64,000 nt of DNA from Terriglobales bacterium. GTDB taxonomy: Bacteria > Acidobacteriota > Terriglobia > Terriglobales > Acidobacteriaceae. Below are positions 1 through 7,513 of the stretch, in pieces (within the stretch, counting starts at the first letter, position 1; every line of letters begins with the position of its first letter). The notes below the pieces were generated by a model. The model was given only the letters and a program-made list of their open reading frames with translations, had not been told where the DNA came from and made no database searches. A program made the translations under genes and the position numbers. The stretch covers positions 682,001 through 746,000 of the forward strand of contig JAICSO010000001.1 in NCBI GenBank assembly GCA_025936825.1. The letters run 5' to 3'.

Positions 1-1773
1 ACATTCATCGAGAACATCTTCGTTCGTCCCAAGGACGTGCTCAGCGGCAAGCCGTCTGTGGACGTCGAATGCTTTCTGGAGAACGCAACAACCTCTCGCA
101 AACCTCTCTCGGTTGAAGTCGAACTGCTGGATGGCAATCAGACGATTCGGAAAGCGAGTCAGAAAATTGCGGCGGCCGCTTCGCGCAAGTCTACCGGGCA
201 GACCTCGCCAGACGCGACGACTAACTCCTCGGTCGTCGTCAGCCTTGTGGATCTTGCCGGCATCAAGCTCTGGGACCTCAACGACCGCAATCTGTACAGC
301 ATTCGTGTCCATCTAGTGGAAGGAGCACAAGTTCTCGACGAGGATTCCCGCCGTTTTGGCTTTCGCAAAGCTGAATTCACCGACCACGGATTCGAACTGA
401 ATGGCAAGGTGATCAAGCTGCGCGGACTCGACCGTCACCAGACATTCCCCTGGGTCGGCCAGGCGATGCCGGGCCGCGTGCAGCGCCGCGACGCCGACAT
501 TCTTCGGAATAAGTTTCACTGTAATATCGTGCGGACCTCTCACTATCCCCAATCGCGGCACTTCCTCGACGCCTGCGACGAAATGGGACTCTTAGTTCTC
601 GAGGAAATCCCCGGTTGGCAGCATATCGGGGACCAAGCATGGAAAGACATCTCTGTTGATAATGTGCGCCGCATGATTCGCCGTGACTGGAACCATCCAT
701 CAATCGTGCTATGGGGCGTGCGCATTAATGAGTCGAAAGATGATCATGATTTTTATACCCGCACCAACGCGACCGCGCATCAACTTGATCCCTCGCGTCA
801 GACCGGTGGTATCCGCTATTTCCAGGAATCAGAGTTCCTGGAAGACGTGTTCACGATGAACGATTTCGGATTTCCGCTGAAGCCGCCGAATCATCCGCGA
901 TATCTGAACACAGAATTCGTGGGCCACACATTTCCCACGAAGACCATCGATAATACCGAGCGGCTGACAGAACACACGATGCGGCATGCACGGATTCACG
1001 ACCAGCTGGCTTCAAATCCCCAATATGCAGGCGGCATCGGCTGGTGCGCTTTTGACTACAACACGCACGGCAATTTCGGCTCTGGCGACCGCATTTGCTA
1101 TCACGGGGTCACCGACATTTTCCGCGAGCCCAAACCGGCTGCAGGTTTCTACAAGTCGCAATGCGATCCCTCCGAAGAGGTCGTACTTGAGCCGGCGTTC
1201 CACTGGGCACGGGGCGATGAGTCGGTGGGATTCACGAAAGCTGTGTTCTGCTCCAACTGCGATCACCTGAAGGTCTACATCAATGACAAGCTGATTGCTG
1301 AGGCCGATCCTGATCGCCAGCAATTCCAGCACCTGCGTTACGCGCCCTTTACTGTGGACGCTGGCTCTGGCCTTCGTCATGGCTGGGGTGACCTGCGGGT
1401 CGAAGGCTACATCGGCGGCAAGAAAGTTATCGAAAAGAAAATGTCGGGCAGGGGAGTGGATACGAAGTTCACCATTACTCCAGATGACGCCGAACTGATC
1501 GGCGACGGCGCTGACTCGACTCGGGTGGTGTTGCGCGTCACTGATGAGTTTGGCGCAATCCGTCCTTTTGCCAATGATGTCATCAAGCTGGAACTCGAAG
1601 GCCCTGCCGAACTCATCGGCGACAACCCGTTTTCGTTGATCGGAGGCACAGGCGCGATCTGGATCCGAGCGAAAGAAGCGTCCGGGACCGTGCAGTTGAC
1701 CGCGATCCATCCCGTGTTGGGTGAGCAGCGACTGAGTTTCCGGATATCCGAGGCTGCGAACGAGAAGGCCTGA
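1..1773 (+). CDS. Glycoside hydrolase family 2 protein, 5' truncated by window edge
   Basis: The frame is open from base 1 and ends at TGA 1771-1773, so about 590 residues of a longer protein are visible. Family 2 enzymes are retaining beta-galactosidases, beta-glucuronidases or beta-mannosidases. The TIM-barrel part starts near the RGLDRHQ motif. The likely acid/base is the Glu of WGVRINES (codon 244). The likely nucleophile is the Glu of LNTEFVGH (codon 305). After the barrel comes a stretch with the look of a DUF4982-type and Ig-like beta-sandwich tail, ending in SFRISEA. The N-terminal sugar-binding domain and any signal peptide lie outside the window, so export cannot be judged. Substrate is not predictable from the visible part. 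The family call is firm; beta-galactosidase is only the most common annotation for such proteins. Confidence 0.9.
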   Translation, partial: TFIENIFVRPKDVLSGKPSVDVECFLENATTSRKPLSVEVELLDGNQTIRKASQKIAAAASRKSTGQTSPDATTNSSVVVSLVDLAGIKLWDLNDRNLYSIRVHLVEGAQVLDEDSRRFGFRKAEFTDHGFELNGKVIKLRGLDRHQTFPWVGQAMPGRVQRRDADILRNKFHCNIVRTSHYPQSRHFLDACDEMGLLVLEEIPGWQHIGDQAWKDISVDNVRRMIRRDWNHPSIVLWGVRINESKDDHDFYTRTNATAHQLDPSRQTGGIRYFQESEFLEDVFTMNDFGFPLKPPNHPRYLNTEFVGHTFPTKTIDNTERLTEHTMRHARIHDQLASNPQYAGGIGWCAFDYNTHGNFGSGDRICYHGVTDIFREPKPAAGFYKSQCDPSEEVVLEPAFHWARGDESVGFTKAVFCSNCDHLKVYINDKLIAEADPDRQQFQHLRYAPFTVDAGSGLRHGWGDLRVEGYIGGKKVIEKKMSGRGVDTKFTITPDDAELIGDGADSTRVVLRVTDEFGAIRPFANDVIKLELEGPAELIGDNPFSLIGGTGAIWIRAKEASGTVQLTAIHPVLGEQRLSFRISEAANEKA

Positions 1774-2302
1774 CTCGGTTTTAAGTCGCCGAACAGCGGA
1801 TATGTTTGCGGGTGAGGGTAATCTGCCCGCGTCCCGCACACCCCGTTACCGCAATCTGCTCCCCGCGGGCCGGCGGTTGCCTTCCAGTCAGCAAGTCCGT
1901 GGATCGGGACGGCGTTCGCGAGTTAGTGAGTGCGGGCGCTCGCTTGAACGTTGCCGAAAGATTTGCCGGTAAGTTCTCGGAAGCTCCCTACTTCTTAAAT
2001 TACGAGCGTCGGCCCTGGCCATAGAAATTGGCCTTGGGCGAACTGGATGGGGAACCGTTATCGTTCTCCGGCTTGGTGCGACATATGGACGCTGAACTGG
2101 CGCAGCATGCAAATGCGAAGGATGTGGGGCGAGCTGGGCAATTCGATTCCTTGCATTTCTGAACCTCGTTGCTGGACTGTCGCGTACGCTGCCCTTACAA
2201 TTAAGAAAAGCAAGAGCGGCATAACAGATCTTTGGCGCAGCCTCTTCCTGCCATTCCGGCGCGTCGGAAACCAATTGCTGCGAACGCTTGATTTGTAAAG
2301 AT
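1774..2302. other. Intergenic region without a recognisable gene
   Basis: About 530 bases lie between the GH2 gene and tRNA-Lys. Short open frames exist on both strands, but their products are rich in Arg, Pro and His and show no motif. I see no RNA gene, repeat or clear terminator. The tRNA promoter must lie near the right end, but no convincing -35/-10 pair stands out. Confidence 0.5.
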
Positions 2303-2378
2303 GGGCGCGTAGCTCAGTTGGTAGAGCAATGCCCTTTTAAGGCATGGGTCGCAGGTTCGAGTCCTGCCGCGCTCACCA
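2303..2378 (+). tRNA. tRNA-Lys (anticodon TTT)
   Basis: A full cloverleaf can be drawn. The 7-bp acceptor stem GGGCGCG/CGCGCTC has one G-T wobble. The D-arm GCTC...GAGC and the anticodon stem ATGCC/GGCAT enclose the loop CTTTTAA, anticodon TTT (Lys). The T-arm is GCAGG-TTCGAGT-CCTGC, and the discriminator A and CCA are encoded. Its 3' half (2333-2379) is repeated perfectly at 4946-4992, and a 20-bp core (2334-2353) again at 28945-28964. The tRNA therefore looks like the attachment target of integrative elements, with the intact gene at the left end. Confidence 0.95.
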
Positions 2379-2456
2379 TTAAAGTGCTTGTATTCTCAGG
2401 CACATCCGTAACACCATCCATCCTGCCAGGATTCTGAAGTTTTTCAGTGTGCCCAC

Positions 2457-2759
2457 CTAGCCCAGTACAGGACTGGTGCGAAGGCGATCCCAGAAACTCT
2501 TAAACATCCAATGGACGTGCGAGACGGCCTCATACTCGAACCGCGTGGTCACACGTGATTGCGCCTGGAGAAGCACGCGACGGTTTGTAAACCATAGTTG
2601 TCGTCTTTGTTTGTCATGTACCGTCACGATGCAATGTTCGTCCTGCGACATGTGGGAGAGCGGCACGTTAGTTCCTTGCCGGGCCAATTCGGCATTTTTC
2701 ACGTACCCCTTCCGAATTTGCTTTATGAATTGAACTTCGAGGTATCTTTCGGGAGTCAT
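2457..2759 (-). CDS. Small hypothetical protein, probably C-terminally truncated
   Basis: This is a 100-residue frame with start ATG at 2759. The middle part, with HCIVTVHDKQRRQLWFTNRRVL followed by a Phe/Tyr-Glu-x-V-x-H-x-HWMFK region, has the amphipathic beta pattern of a PH-like or small cytosolic domain and looks genuinely coding. The frame stops at RTSPVLG, only about 80 bp from the tRNA-Lys 3' end, without a natural-looking C-terminal helix. I infer that the gene lost its 3' part when the sequence next to the tRNA was rearranged. Function is not recognised. No operon partner: the next gene to the right on the same strand is itself broken. Confidence 0.4.
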   Translation of the reverse strand: MTPERYLEVQFIKQIRKGYVKNAELARQGTNVPLSHMSQDEHCIVTVHDKQRRQLWFTNRRVLLQAQSRVTTRFEYEAVSHVHWMFKSFWDRLRTSPVLG

Positions 2760-2837
2760 GATTACCCAGCACGAACTTTGCCATTAGGCAGTCCGAGGAT
2801 CGGCAGGTGTGAGGTCAATGAGCGGAATGGCGATTTT

Positions 2838-3421
2838 TCACCAATAAACCCTGCGCTTCAGCGAGTAAACCTTGTTCACTTCTTCATTTTGATTGCTTTT
2901 CGGGATGTGCAGCCTTACGGGGTCGGTTCCTTCTGCTGAGAGGCTCCCGTGACTTGCACCTTCGAAATAATCCAAGGGCTTCACCAAATATAGGCCCGGC
3001 ACAATGGGCATGCGTTGTTCCAAGAGAACACCATGCGGGCCAAGCGCTCCTCCGGGGTTTCGTTCCAGAGAAGATGGACTGAATAGTTCCCCTGTTGGAC
3101 CCAAGCCAATTCTCGGCTCCTCTCAACATGCCCTATGGCATCTGGAAGATAGCAGCTGACTGTGAGGAGGAGAGACACCATTGAGAGCGCCAGTAACGGG
3201 ACAAGAAGGATCGTTGTTACAATTTTGAGCCAACCCCCCGGCCGCAGAGCTTCCCGAGCAGCTAGAAATGGAATTAGAAAGAACGAGCAGACGAAAGCAA
3301 TATTGAGAAAATCATTCGTAAAACGAAGCGTGCGTGTACACAGATAGCCCAGACCCATCAAAGCGGCCAGGAAAAGAAGTCTTCGCAACGCCTTGAGTCT
3401 TTCATCAGGGGCTGCCATCAT
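2838..3421 (-). pseudogene. Membrane protein gene with a probable frameshift
   Basis: The start is set at ATG 3421 because AGGAGAAG lies just upstream; a longer frame to 3484 has no such site. The first part (to about 3040) encodes three or more hydrophobic segments (LLFLAALMGLGYL, FVCSFFLIPFLAA, TILLVPLLALSMVSLLL) followed by a soluble tail. That frame ends early in a Cys/Trp-rich stretch (stop near 2981). The neighbouring frame, open to 2838, continues with a sensible sequence (LLEQRMPIVPGLYLVKPLDYFEG). The simplest reading is one ~190-residue protein broken by a single shift around 3030-3060. A sequencing error would look the same. No family is recognised. Confidence 0.45.
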
Positions 3422-3597
3422 CTCTTCTCCTGCGACTAGAACGTGATGAATCGTTGACCTTGCGATAAGATTCACGCCCGTCAACTGACGCGTGGAGATT
3501 CTACTCGCGGAAAACTGTCAATTGACGAAATCAGGCGACATGCGCTTTTTATTCGCTGGTTTGAATGCACGACTGCTACTGCGACTAAGGATGGGAC

Positions 3598-4467
3598 TCA
3601 ACTGGCAATCAAATCCTGTCGCAATTGTTCCAGTTGGGTCGATGCTTCCTCAATCTGCTCAACACATTGGTGGGCGTGTCGCGGCAAAAATCCCCCGTAT
3701 TCCTGCAGCACTAAATGCGCATTGGCTCCGATTGCGGAGGTCTTAGAACTCGCCTCGTTGGACAGGGCAGACATCAGTCTTGCCAGCCGGAAGTTGTGCG
3801 AGGTCAACTGTCGTACACACTGGGCAACTTCCTCCTCCAGCACTCGCCCGTGATAGCGGACAAGTGCAAATAGGCTGGCGACCAGGGCGAGCAGCGCTAT
3901 ATCGACCACGATGGTTTGTTTCAACACCTGGCCTAGGCCAGCACTCCTCTGTGTTTCGATTTCGGCGAGCCGGTTGCCTTCCACCACAGATAACGAGGAC
4001 AGGCGCTCGCGTGCCTTATCCATGTAGGCCATGGCGTCATTTGAAGCCACCAACTTGAATGCTCGGTGGCGATAGCCCTGTTTACGCAAAGTAATGGATT
4101 GTTCGATCGCAGATTGATTTGAGCTGACCATGGTCTCGACCTGGGACTCAAGAGACCGTTCGCGCTCACCTCGATAGCCGAGCCCTGCGCGAAGGTTTGC
4201 AAGGTCAGCTGCGATTCTTGCTTTCGCTTCGGTGTAGGGCTCCAGGTACGAAGGGTCGTCCGTAAGCAAGTATCCGCGCTGACCTGTTTCGATGTCAGTC
4301 AAATCCTTCATGACACCCTGAATTTCCGCCTGGATCATCGAGCTTTGGGCCGTGAGCGCCGCAATTTTCCTGATGTGCCTCACGTTGCTAACGACAACGT
4401 ACCCATTCCATAAGATGAGAGCCAATAGAGCGACGACACCTACTTGCAAAGCAGTTTTGCGAATCAT
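3598..4467 (-). CDS. CHASE3-domain membrane sensor without an output domain
   Basis: The product is 289 aa from ATG 4467. Residues ~8-27 form a first transmembrane helix. Residues ~36-170 are an extracytoplasmic CHASE3 domain, shown by the hallmark DIETGQRGYLLTDDPSYL and its helical heptads. A second helix is at ~186-208. The last ~80 residues are a predicted coiled coil ending at QDLIAS, with no HAMP, histidine kinase, GGDEF or methyl-accepting domain. CHASE3 domains sense unknown ligands in kinases, cyclases and chemoreceptors. A stand-alone one may work through a partner or be the remains of a longer gene. It lies between the two perfect tRNA-Lys 3' repeats and has no same-strand partner close by. 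Confidence 0.75.
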   Translation of the reverse strand: MIRKTALQVGVVALLALILWNGYVVVSNVRHIRKIAALTAQSSMIQAEIQGVMKDLTDIETGQRGYLLTDDPSYLEPYTEAKARIAADLANLRAGLGYRGERERSLESQVETMVSSNQSAIEQSITLRKQGYRHRAFKLVASNDAMAYMDKARERLSSLSVVEGNRLAEIETQRSAGLGQVLKQTIVVDIALLALVASLFALVRYHGRVLEEEVAQCVRQLTSHNFRLARLMSALSNEASSKTSAIGANAHLVLQEYGGFLPRHAHQCVEQIEEASTQLEQLRQDLIAS

Positions 4468-5143
4468 GTTTGGACACCTTTAATTCAGAATGGTCGCTGC
4501 CGTAATTCGAATCTTGAATTGCTCGTTTTTAACTCGGTACAGGCTGGCATCTGCTGCAAAGGTCCTACTGTTGTAGGGAATGATAGGCGCGTTTCGTAGG
4601 CGTCTGCGGTTATCTCTTTTGGTGCAGCAAATGCTCCGATGAACTCTCGGGTCGGACGATCACGCCGAGCCTGCGACTGGCAATTTTTTCTTAAATTTTC
4701 CTGAACGCCGGCAAGCACGTTCACGAGATGCCGGTGGGCGGCTTGCCCCTGGACAATCGTAGGGTTTCAGACAATCGCGATTGCGACAGAAAAACTGTGC
4801 CCAGTTTTGTGCCCACCACCAAACCTTACCGAGTGCGACTGAATGTGACGGAATCGTTGGAAGCCCGTGTCCAGCATGACTTTCGTGCCACTTCGTGACA
4901 TTCAGTCCAACTCAGTCCAACTTGTTGGTTTTTCGTTCGGCAAGTCCTTTTAAGGCATGGGTCGCAGGTTCGAGTCCTGCCGCGCTCACCATGATTACAA
5001 AGCAAATGTGGGATTTGGCAGACTAGATTTTAGGCACCCCCGAGAGAAGCACCAGAATCTTGAACTAGCCAGATACACAAAATTCACAGTCTCTCGAGTC
5101 ACGCCATTTAGCTGGGGCTAGGATTGGTTAGCGCCGCGCTCGA
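4468..5143. other. Intergenic region carrying short repeats and a tRNA-Lys 3' copy
   Basis: No convincing gene is visible. The region holds two TGTGCCCA copies 12 nt apart (4796-4803, 4808-4815), two abutting CAGTCCAACT copies (4903-4922) and the 47-bp tRNA-Lys 3' copy (4946-4992). Short direct repeats within 150 bp of a tRNA fragment are what one expects around the attachment site of a tyrosine-recombinase element, where they can be arm-type binding sites; that role is inference. The remainder up to 5143 shows nothing. Confidence 0.5.
4946..4992 (+). repeat. Perfect 47-bp copy of tRNA-Lys 3' half (candidate attachment site)
   Basis: Bases 4946-4992 are identical to 2333-2379, running from the anticodon loop through the encoded CCA plus two bases. 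The 5' half of the tRNA is absent, so this cannot make a tRNA. A 3' tRNA repeat starting at the anticodon loop is the classic footprint of tyrosine-integrase insertion. The segment 2380-4945 would then be one integrated unit about 2.6 kb long. No integrase is recognisable inside it. Confidence 0.85.
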
Positions 5144-5809
5144 CTAAACCGGAATTCCTTCCATGCGGCAGATATCGACCACCGCCAAGCGATGTGTCGC
5201 TCCAAGTTTGCGCAGCATGCGATGCACGTGGTTGCGAACTGTGTTCTCGGCCAGCTGTAACTCGTTAGCGATTTCCTTATTGGTGAGACCTTGCGAAATG
5301 AGCCCGACGAGTTGTTGCTCGCGCGTAGTCAACCCAAGCTTGCTGCGAGCGTGGAAGCTCGGCAATTGATTTTGACGGGCCGCAAAAGAGAATAGGAAAC
5401 TGCACAGTTCAGGAGAGCAGACCGCGCCACCGTCTGCGACGGTGCGTACAGCTGCGACCACTTCCATCGCGGAGGCATCTTTGACGATGTATCCCATCGC
5501 CCCCTCACGAATGAACTGGAGGAAATTCTGTCCGTCCGAGTCCATACCGATCAGGATCATCCGAACCGCAGGCAGGTCTCCTTTTACCTCGCGCAGGAAC
5601 TCCAGGTGTTCGCGGCTGGTGGTAAAGGAATCGATGAGAAGAATGTCCGGTCTAGCGGCTGAAATGTCCTGCAAGCAATCAGGTGATACGGCGCAAGAAC
5701 CTACAACTGCGATATCACTCTTATTCGCCAGGACGCGGGACAACGCTTCACGTAACAGGCGGTTCTGGGCGAGCAAGAATACTGCCGCCCTACTTTCATC
5801 TCCACTCAT
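5144..5809 (-). CDS. LuxR/NarL-family response regulator with atypical receiver
   Basis: From ATG 5809 the product is 221 aa; the frame extends upstream to 5905, but the extra residues are Cys/Arg-rich and do not look like a receiver. The N-terminal ~120 residues are a receiver domain. The phospho-acceptor Asp is kept (PDILLIDSF), but the usual acidic pair at the start is replaced (FLLAQNRLL). The C-terminal ~65 residues are a LuxR helix-turn-helix (LTTREQQLVGLI, GLTNKEIANELQL, ENTVRNHVHRMLRKLG). It is probably a DNA-binding transcription factor. It lies just outside the second tRNA-Lys repeat and is divergent from the polysaccharide cluster across a 600-bp region with repeated octamers, so it is a candidate regulator of that cluster. 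Confidence 0.85.
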   Translation of the reverse strand: MSGDESRAAVFLLAQNRLLREALSRVLANKSDIAVVGSCAVSPDCLQDISAARPDILLIDSFTTSREHLEFLREVKGDLPAVRMILIGMDSDGQNFLQFIREGAMGYIVKDASAMEVVAAVRTVADGGAVCSPELCSFLFSFAARQNQLPSFHARSKLGLTTREQQLVGLISQGLTNKEIANELQLAENTVRNHVHRMLRKLGATHRLAVVDICRMEGIPV

Positions 5810-6248
5810 CGAACAAACCCCAACACATTCAGCCGATCTCATGAACAGGGAAGAGTCCACGAGTTTACGCTGCCTCCCCCCGCAGCTGCAGCGTTGGCTC
5901 GGCACGAACTTGCCGCACCCGAATGTCTCGAATGTAGCTGAGGGTTTTAATGTACATCATCTAAGGCTCGAAGAGAATTAGATTTTATTTACTGCGGGGC
6001 CCAGTTTCGTAATCTCGCATAGCTCCGGAGCTCCGGAAGGATGATCCGCAATCTGCCCCAGTCTGGCCATTAACTTCGCGGATTTTGGGCTCTTCCGGGC
6101 CTCTGTAGCCCGCTGGTTTTTCGATGAGTTCAACTTCCGAATGGAAACCTCAACAACTGCTTCATGATAAGCCCGCTTTGCGGTACCGTCCGTGTTCCTA
6201 CCTACGTAGGCGCGTACTCGCACTACGAATGAGGCATCTCGGCAAATC

Positions 6249-6312
6249 ATTGGTACGAAATTGGTACTATCTGCACAAAAATTGGTACTACATAACACGC
6301 GAGAGTACCAAT
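6249..6312. promoter_or_regulatory. Array of ATTGGTAC octamers, candidate operator
   Basis: The octamer ATTGGTAC occurs at 6249-6256, 6260-6267 and 6281-6288, and inverted (GTACCAAT) at 6305-6312. The first three are 11 and 21 bp apart, close to one and two helical turns, so they would lie on one face of the DNA. The array is ~100 bp upstream of the first plus-strand gene of the polysaccharide region and between two regulator-like genes. I read it as a transcription-factor binding array. Arm sites of an integrase are the main alternative, since tRNA-Lys fragments are near. No protein is assigned. Confidence 0.5.
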
Positions 6313-6415
6313 GCCGATCCTGAGTCGTTATCCAGCCACAGTACGCAATTGTTTCTTACATTTTCTCGCCTGAGCGGCAAGAATTCCAGCAGCCGTTCTC
6401 TGCTTGGAGCATCCC

Positions 6416-6790
6416 ATGCGAAAAATCCGGGTGTTGGTAGCAAACCGCCCGCGGTTGATGCGAGATCTCGTCCTCGCCACCGTTTCCGATCAACCAGATA
6501 TTGAAGTGTTAGGCGCCCTTGCGGATGAGTCTCAGATTGCGCAAGCAGTTGCCGATATGAAACCCGACTTCGTAATCGTCGGGCTCGACAAGGCGCAGGA
6601 GCGACCGACGATTTGTGATTATTTGCTGACCCACCATCCACAGATCAAAGTTCTCGCGGTCGCAGCCGACGAGGATAACAGCGTTTTCTTCTGGTCCGAT
6701 ATTCGGTCGGCAATGGTTGAGAGTTCTGAGCAAGGAATTCTGGACGTGCTTCGCGGAAGAACGCACTCGTCTTTTCAGCGGGTCATGTAG
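6416..6790 (+). CDS. Stand-alone degenerate receiver protein
   Basis: The product is 124 aa from ATG 6416. The pattern RVLVANRPRLMRDLVL, then PDFVIVGLDKA, then HPQIKVLAVAAD follows a response-regulator receiver fold. The acidic pocket is AN instead of DD/DE, and the phospho-acceptor position reads Gly, with Asp two residues later. There is no output domain. Pseudo-receivers of this kind usually work through protein-protein contact rather than phosphorylation. It precedes the antiterminator of the polysaccharide cluster by ~110 bp on the same strand and may be the first gene of that transcript. Call as a receiver-like protein is fairly safe; role is unknown. Confidence 0.7.
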   Translation: MRKIRVLVANRPRLMRDLVLATVSDQPDIEVLGALADESQIAQAVADMKPDFVIVGLDKAQERPTICDYLLTHHPQIKVLAVAADEDNSVFFWSDIRSAMVESSEQGILDVLRGRTHSSFQRVM

Positions 6791-6900
6791 CGCGGATTTC
6801 TGGTAGTTGCGGCTTTGCAAGTTTCTGTAAGTAAAAGACATAACATTGGCTATCTCACAAAAGCCGAATGTAAGTGAGGTGGCGAAGCTGTAGGCACACG

Positions 6901-7497
6901 ATGTCCACTGCAACCTCGATTTTGTCGCCAAACACACCAGAAACTGCCACTCCATCCGACCTGCGATGGGTTGCGGTGTACACGGTTGCCCGCCACGAGA
7001 AAGTGGTCGCGCGACAGTTGGAGGAGCGGCGAATCGAGACATTTCTGCCTCTGTACCGAAGCCTGCGCCGCTGGAAAGATCGCAACAAAGAAGTGGAGTT
7101 GGCTCTCTTCCCCAGTTATGTCTTCGTGAGGATCGCAACGAGCGGAAAACTGCCGGTGCTGCAGTTGCCCGGAGTGGTCAGCATAGTGACCTTTAACGGA
7201 GAACTGGCTGCCTTGCCCGAGCAGGAGATTAATGCCTTGCGCACTGGGCTGGAAAACCAACTGGTCGCGGAGCCCTGTCCCTATCTCAAGGTGGGCAAGC
7301 GGGTTCGCGTGGTGCGAGGACCCATGGCTGGCGCGGAAGGTATCTTGTCCCGAAAAAAGGACGGATATCGCTTTGTAATCTCGGTGGATGTGTTGATGCG
7401 CTCAGTGACGATTGAGGTGGATGCCTCTGACCTCGAGCTGATTCACTCACCTCGACCTCTCGGTCGCGGGGCCCGGGTGCAAGCGGGTGTTGCATGA
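6901..7497 (+). CDS. UpxY/NusG-family transcription antiterminator
   Basis: The product is 198 aa, started at ATG 6901 because homology to the NGN fold begins soon after (LRWVAVYTVARHEKVVARQL, residues 21-40). The NGN domain includes FPSYVFVR at 70-77. A KOW-type motif follows near 135-155 (VGKRVRVVRGPMAGAEGIL). NusG paralogues of the UpxY/RfaH/LoaP type bind RNA polymerase near the start of long polysaccharide operons and suppress premature termination. Its place as the gene just ahead of a ~21-kb cluster of co-oriented polysaccharide genes matches that role. The exporter gene follows after 16 nt. The first ~18 residues are Ser/Thr/Pro-rich and probably unstructured. Confidence 0.9.
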   Translation: MSTATSILSPNTPETATPSDLRWVAVYTVARHEKVVARQLEERRIETFLPLYRSLRRWKDRNKEVELALFPSYVFVRIATSGKLPVLQLPGVVSIVTFNGELAALPEQEINALRTGLENQLVAEPCPYLKVGKRVRVVRGPMAGAEGILSRKKDGYRFVISVDVLMRSVTIEVDASDLELIHSPRPLGRGARVQAGVA

Positions 7498-7513
7498 AGA
7501 TGAGGGTTTTCGA

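Noticed and set aside
1012-1839. Long minus-strand frame inside the GH2 gene
   Set aside because: It is antisense to a clear coding gene with intact active-site motifs and shows no domain of its own.
1888-2274. Minus-strand 128-codon frame between the GH2 gene and tRNA-Lys
   Set aside because: Product is rich in Arg, Pro and His, as expected for a chance frame in GC-rich DNA, with no recognisable domain.
4485-4724. Minus-strand 79-codon frame upstream of the CHASE3 gene
   Set aside because: No motif, hydrophobic pattern or good ribosome site. Probably chance.
4946-4992. Second functional tRNA-Lys gene
   Set aside because: Only the 3' half is present; bases upstream cannot form the acceptor stem, D-arm or 5' anticodon stem.
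5978-6298. Minus-strand 106-codon frame between the two receiver genes
   Set aside because: Its basic sequence recalls a degenerate integrase start, but no catalytic Arg/Tyr motif is present and its first codons fall inside the ATTGGTAC array. Not enough to call a gene.
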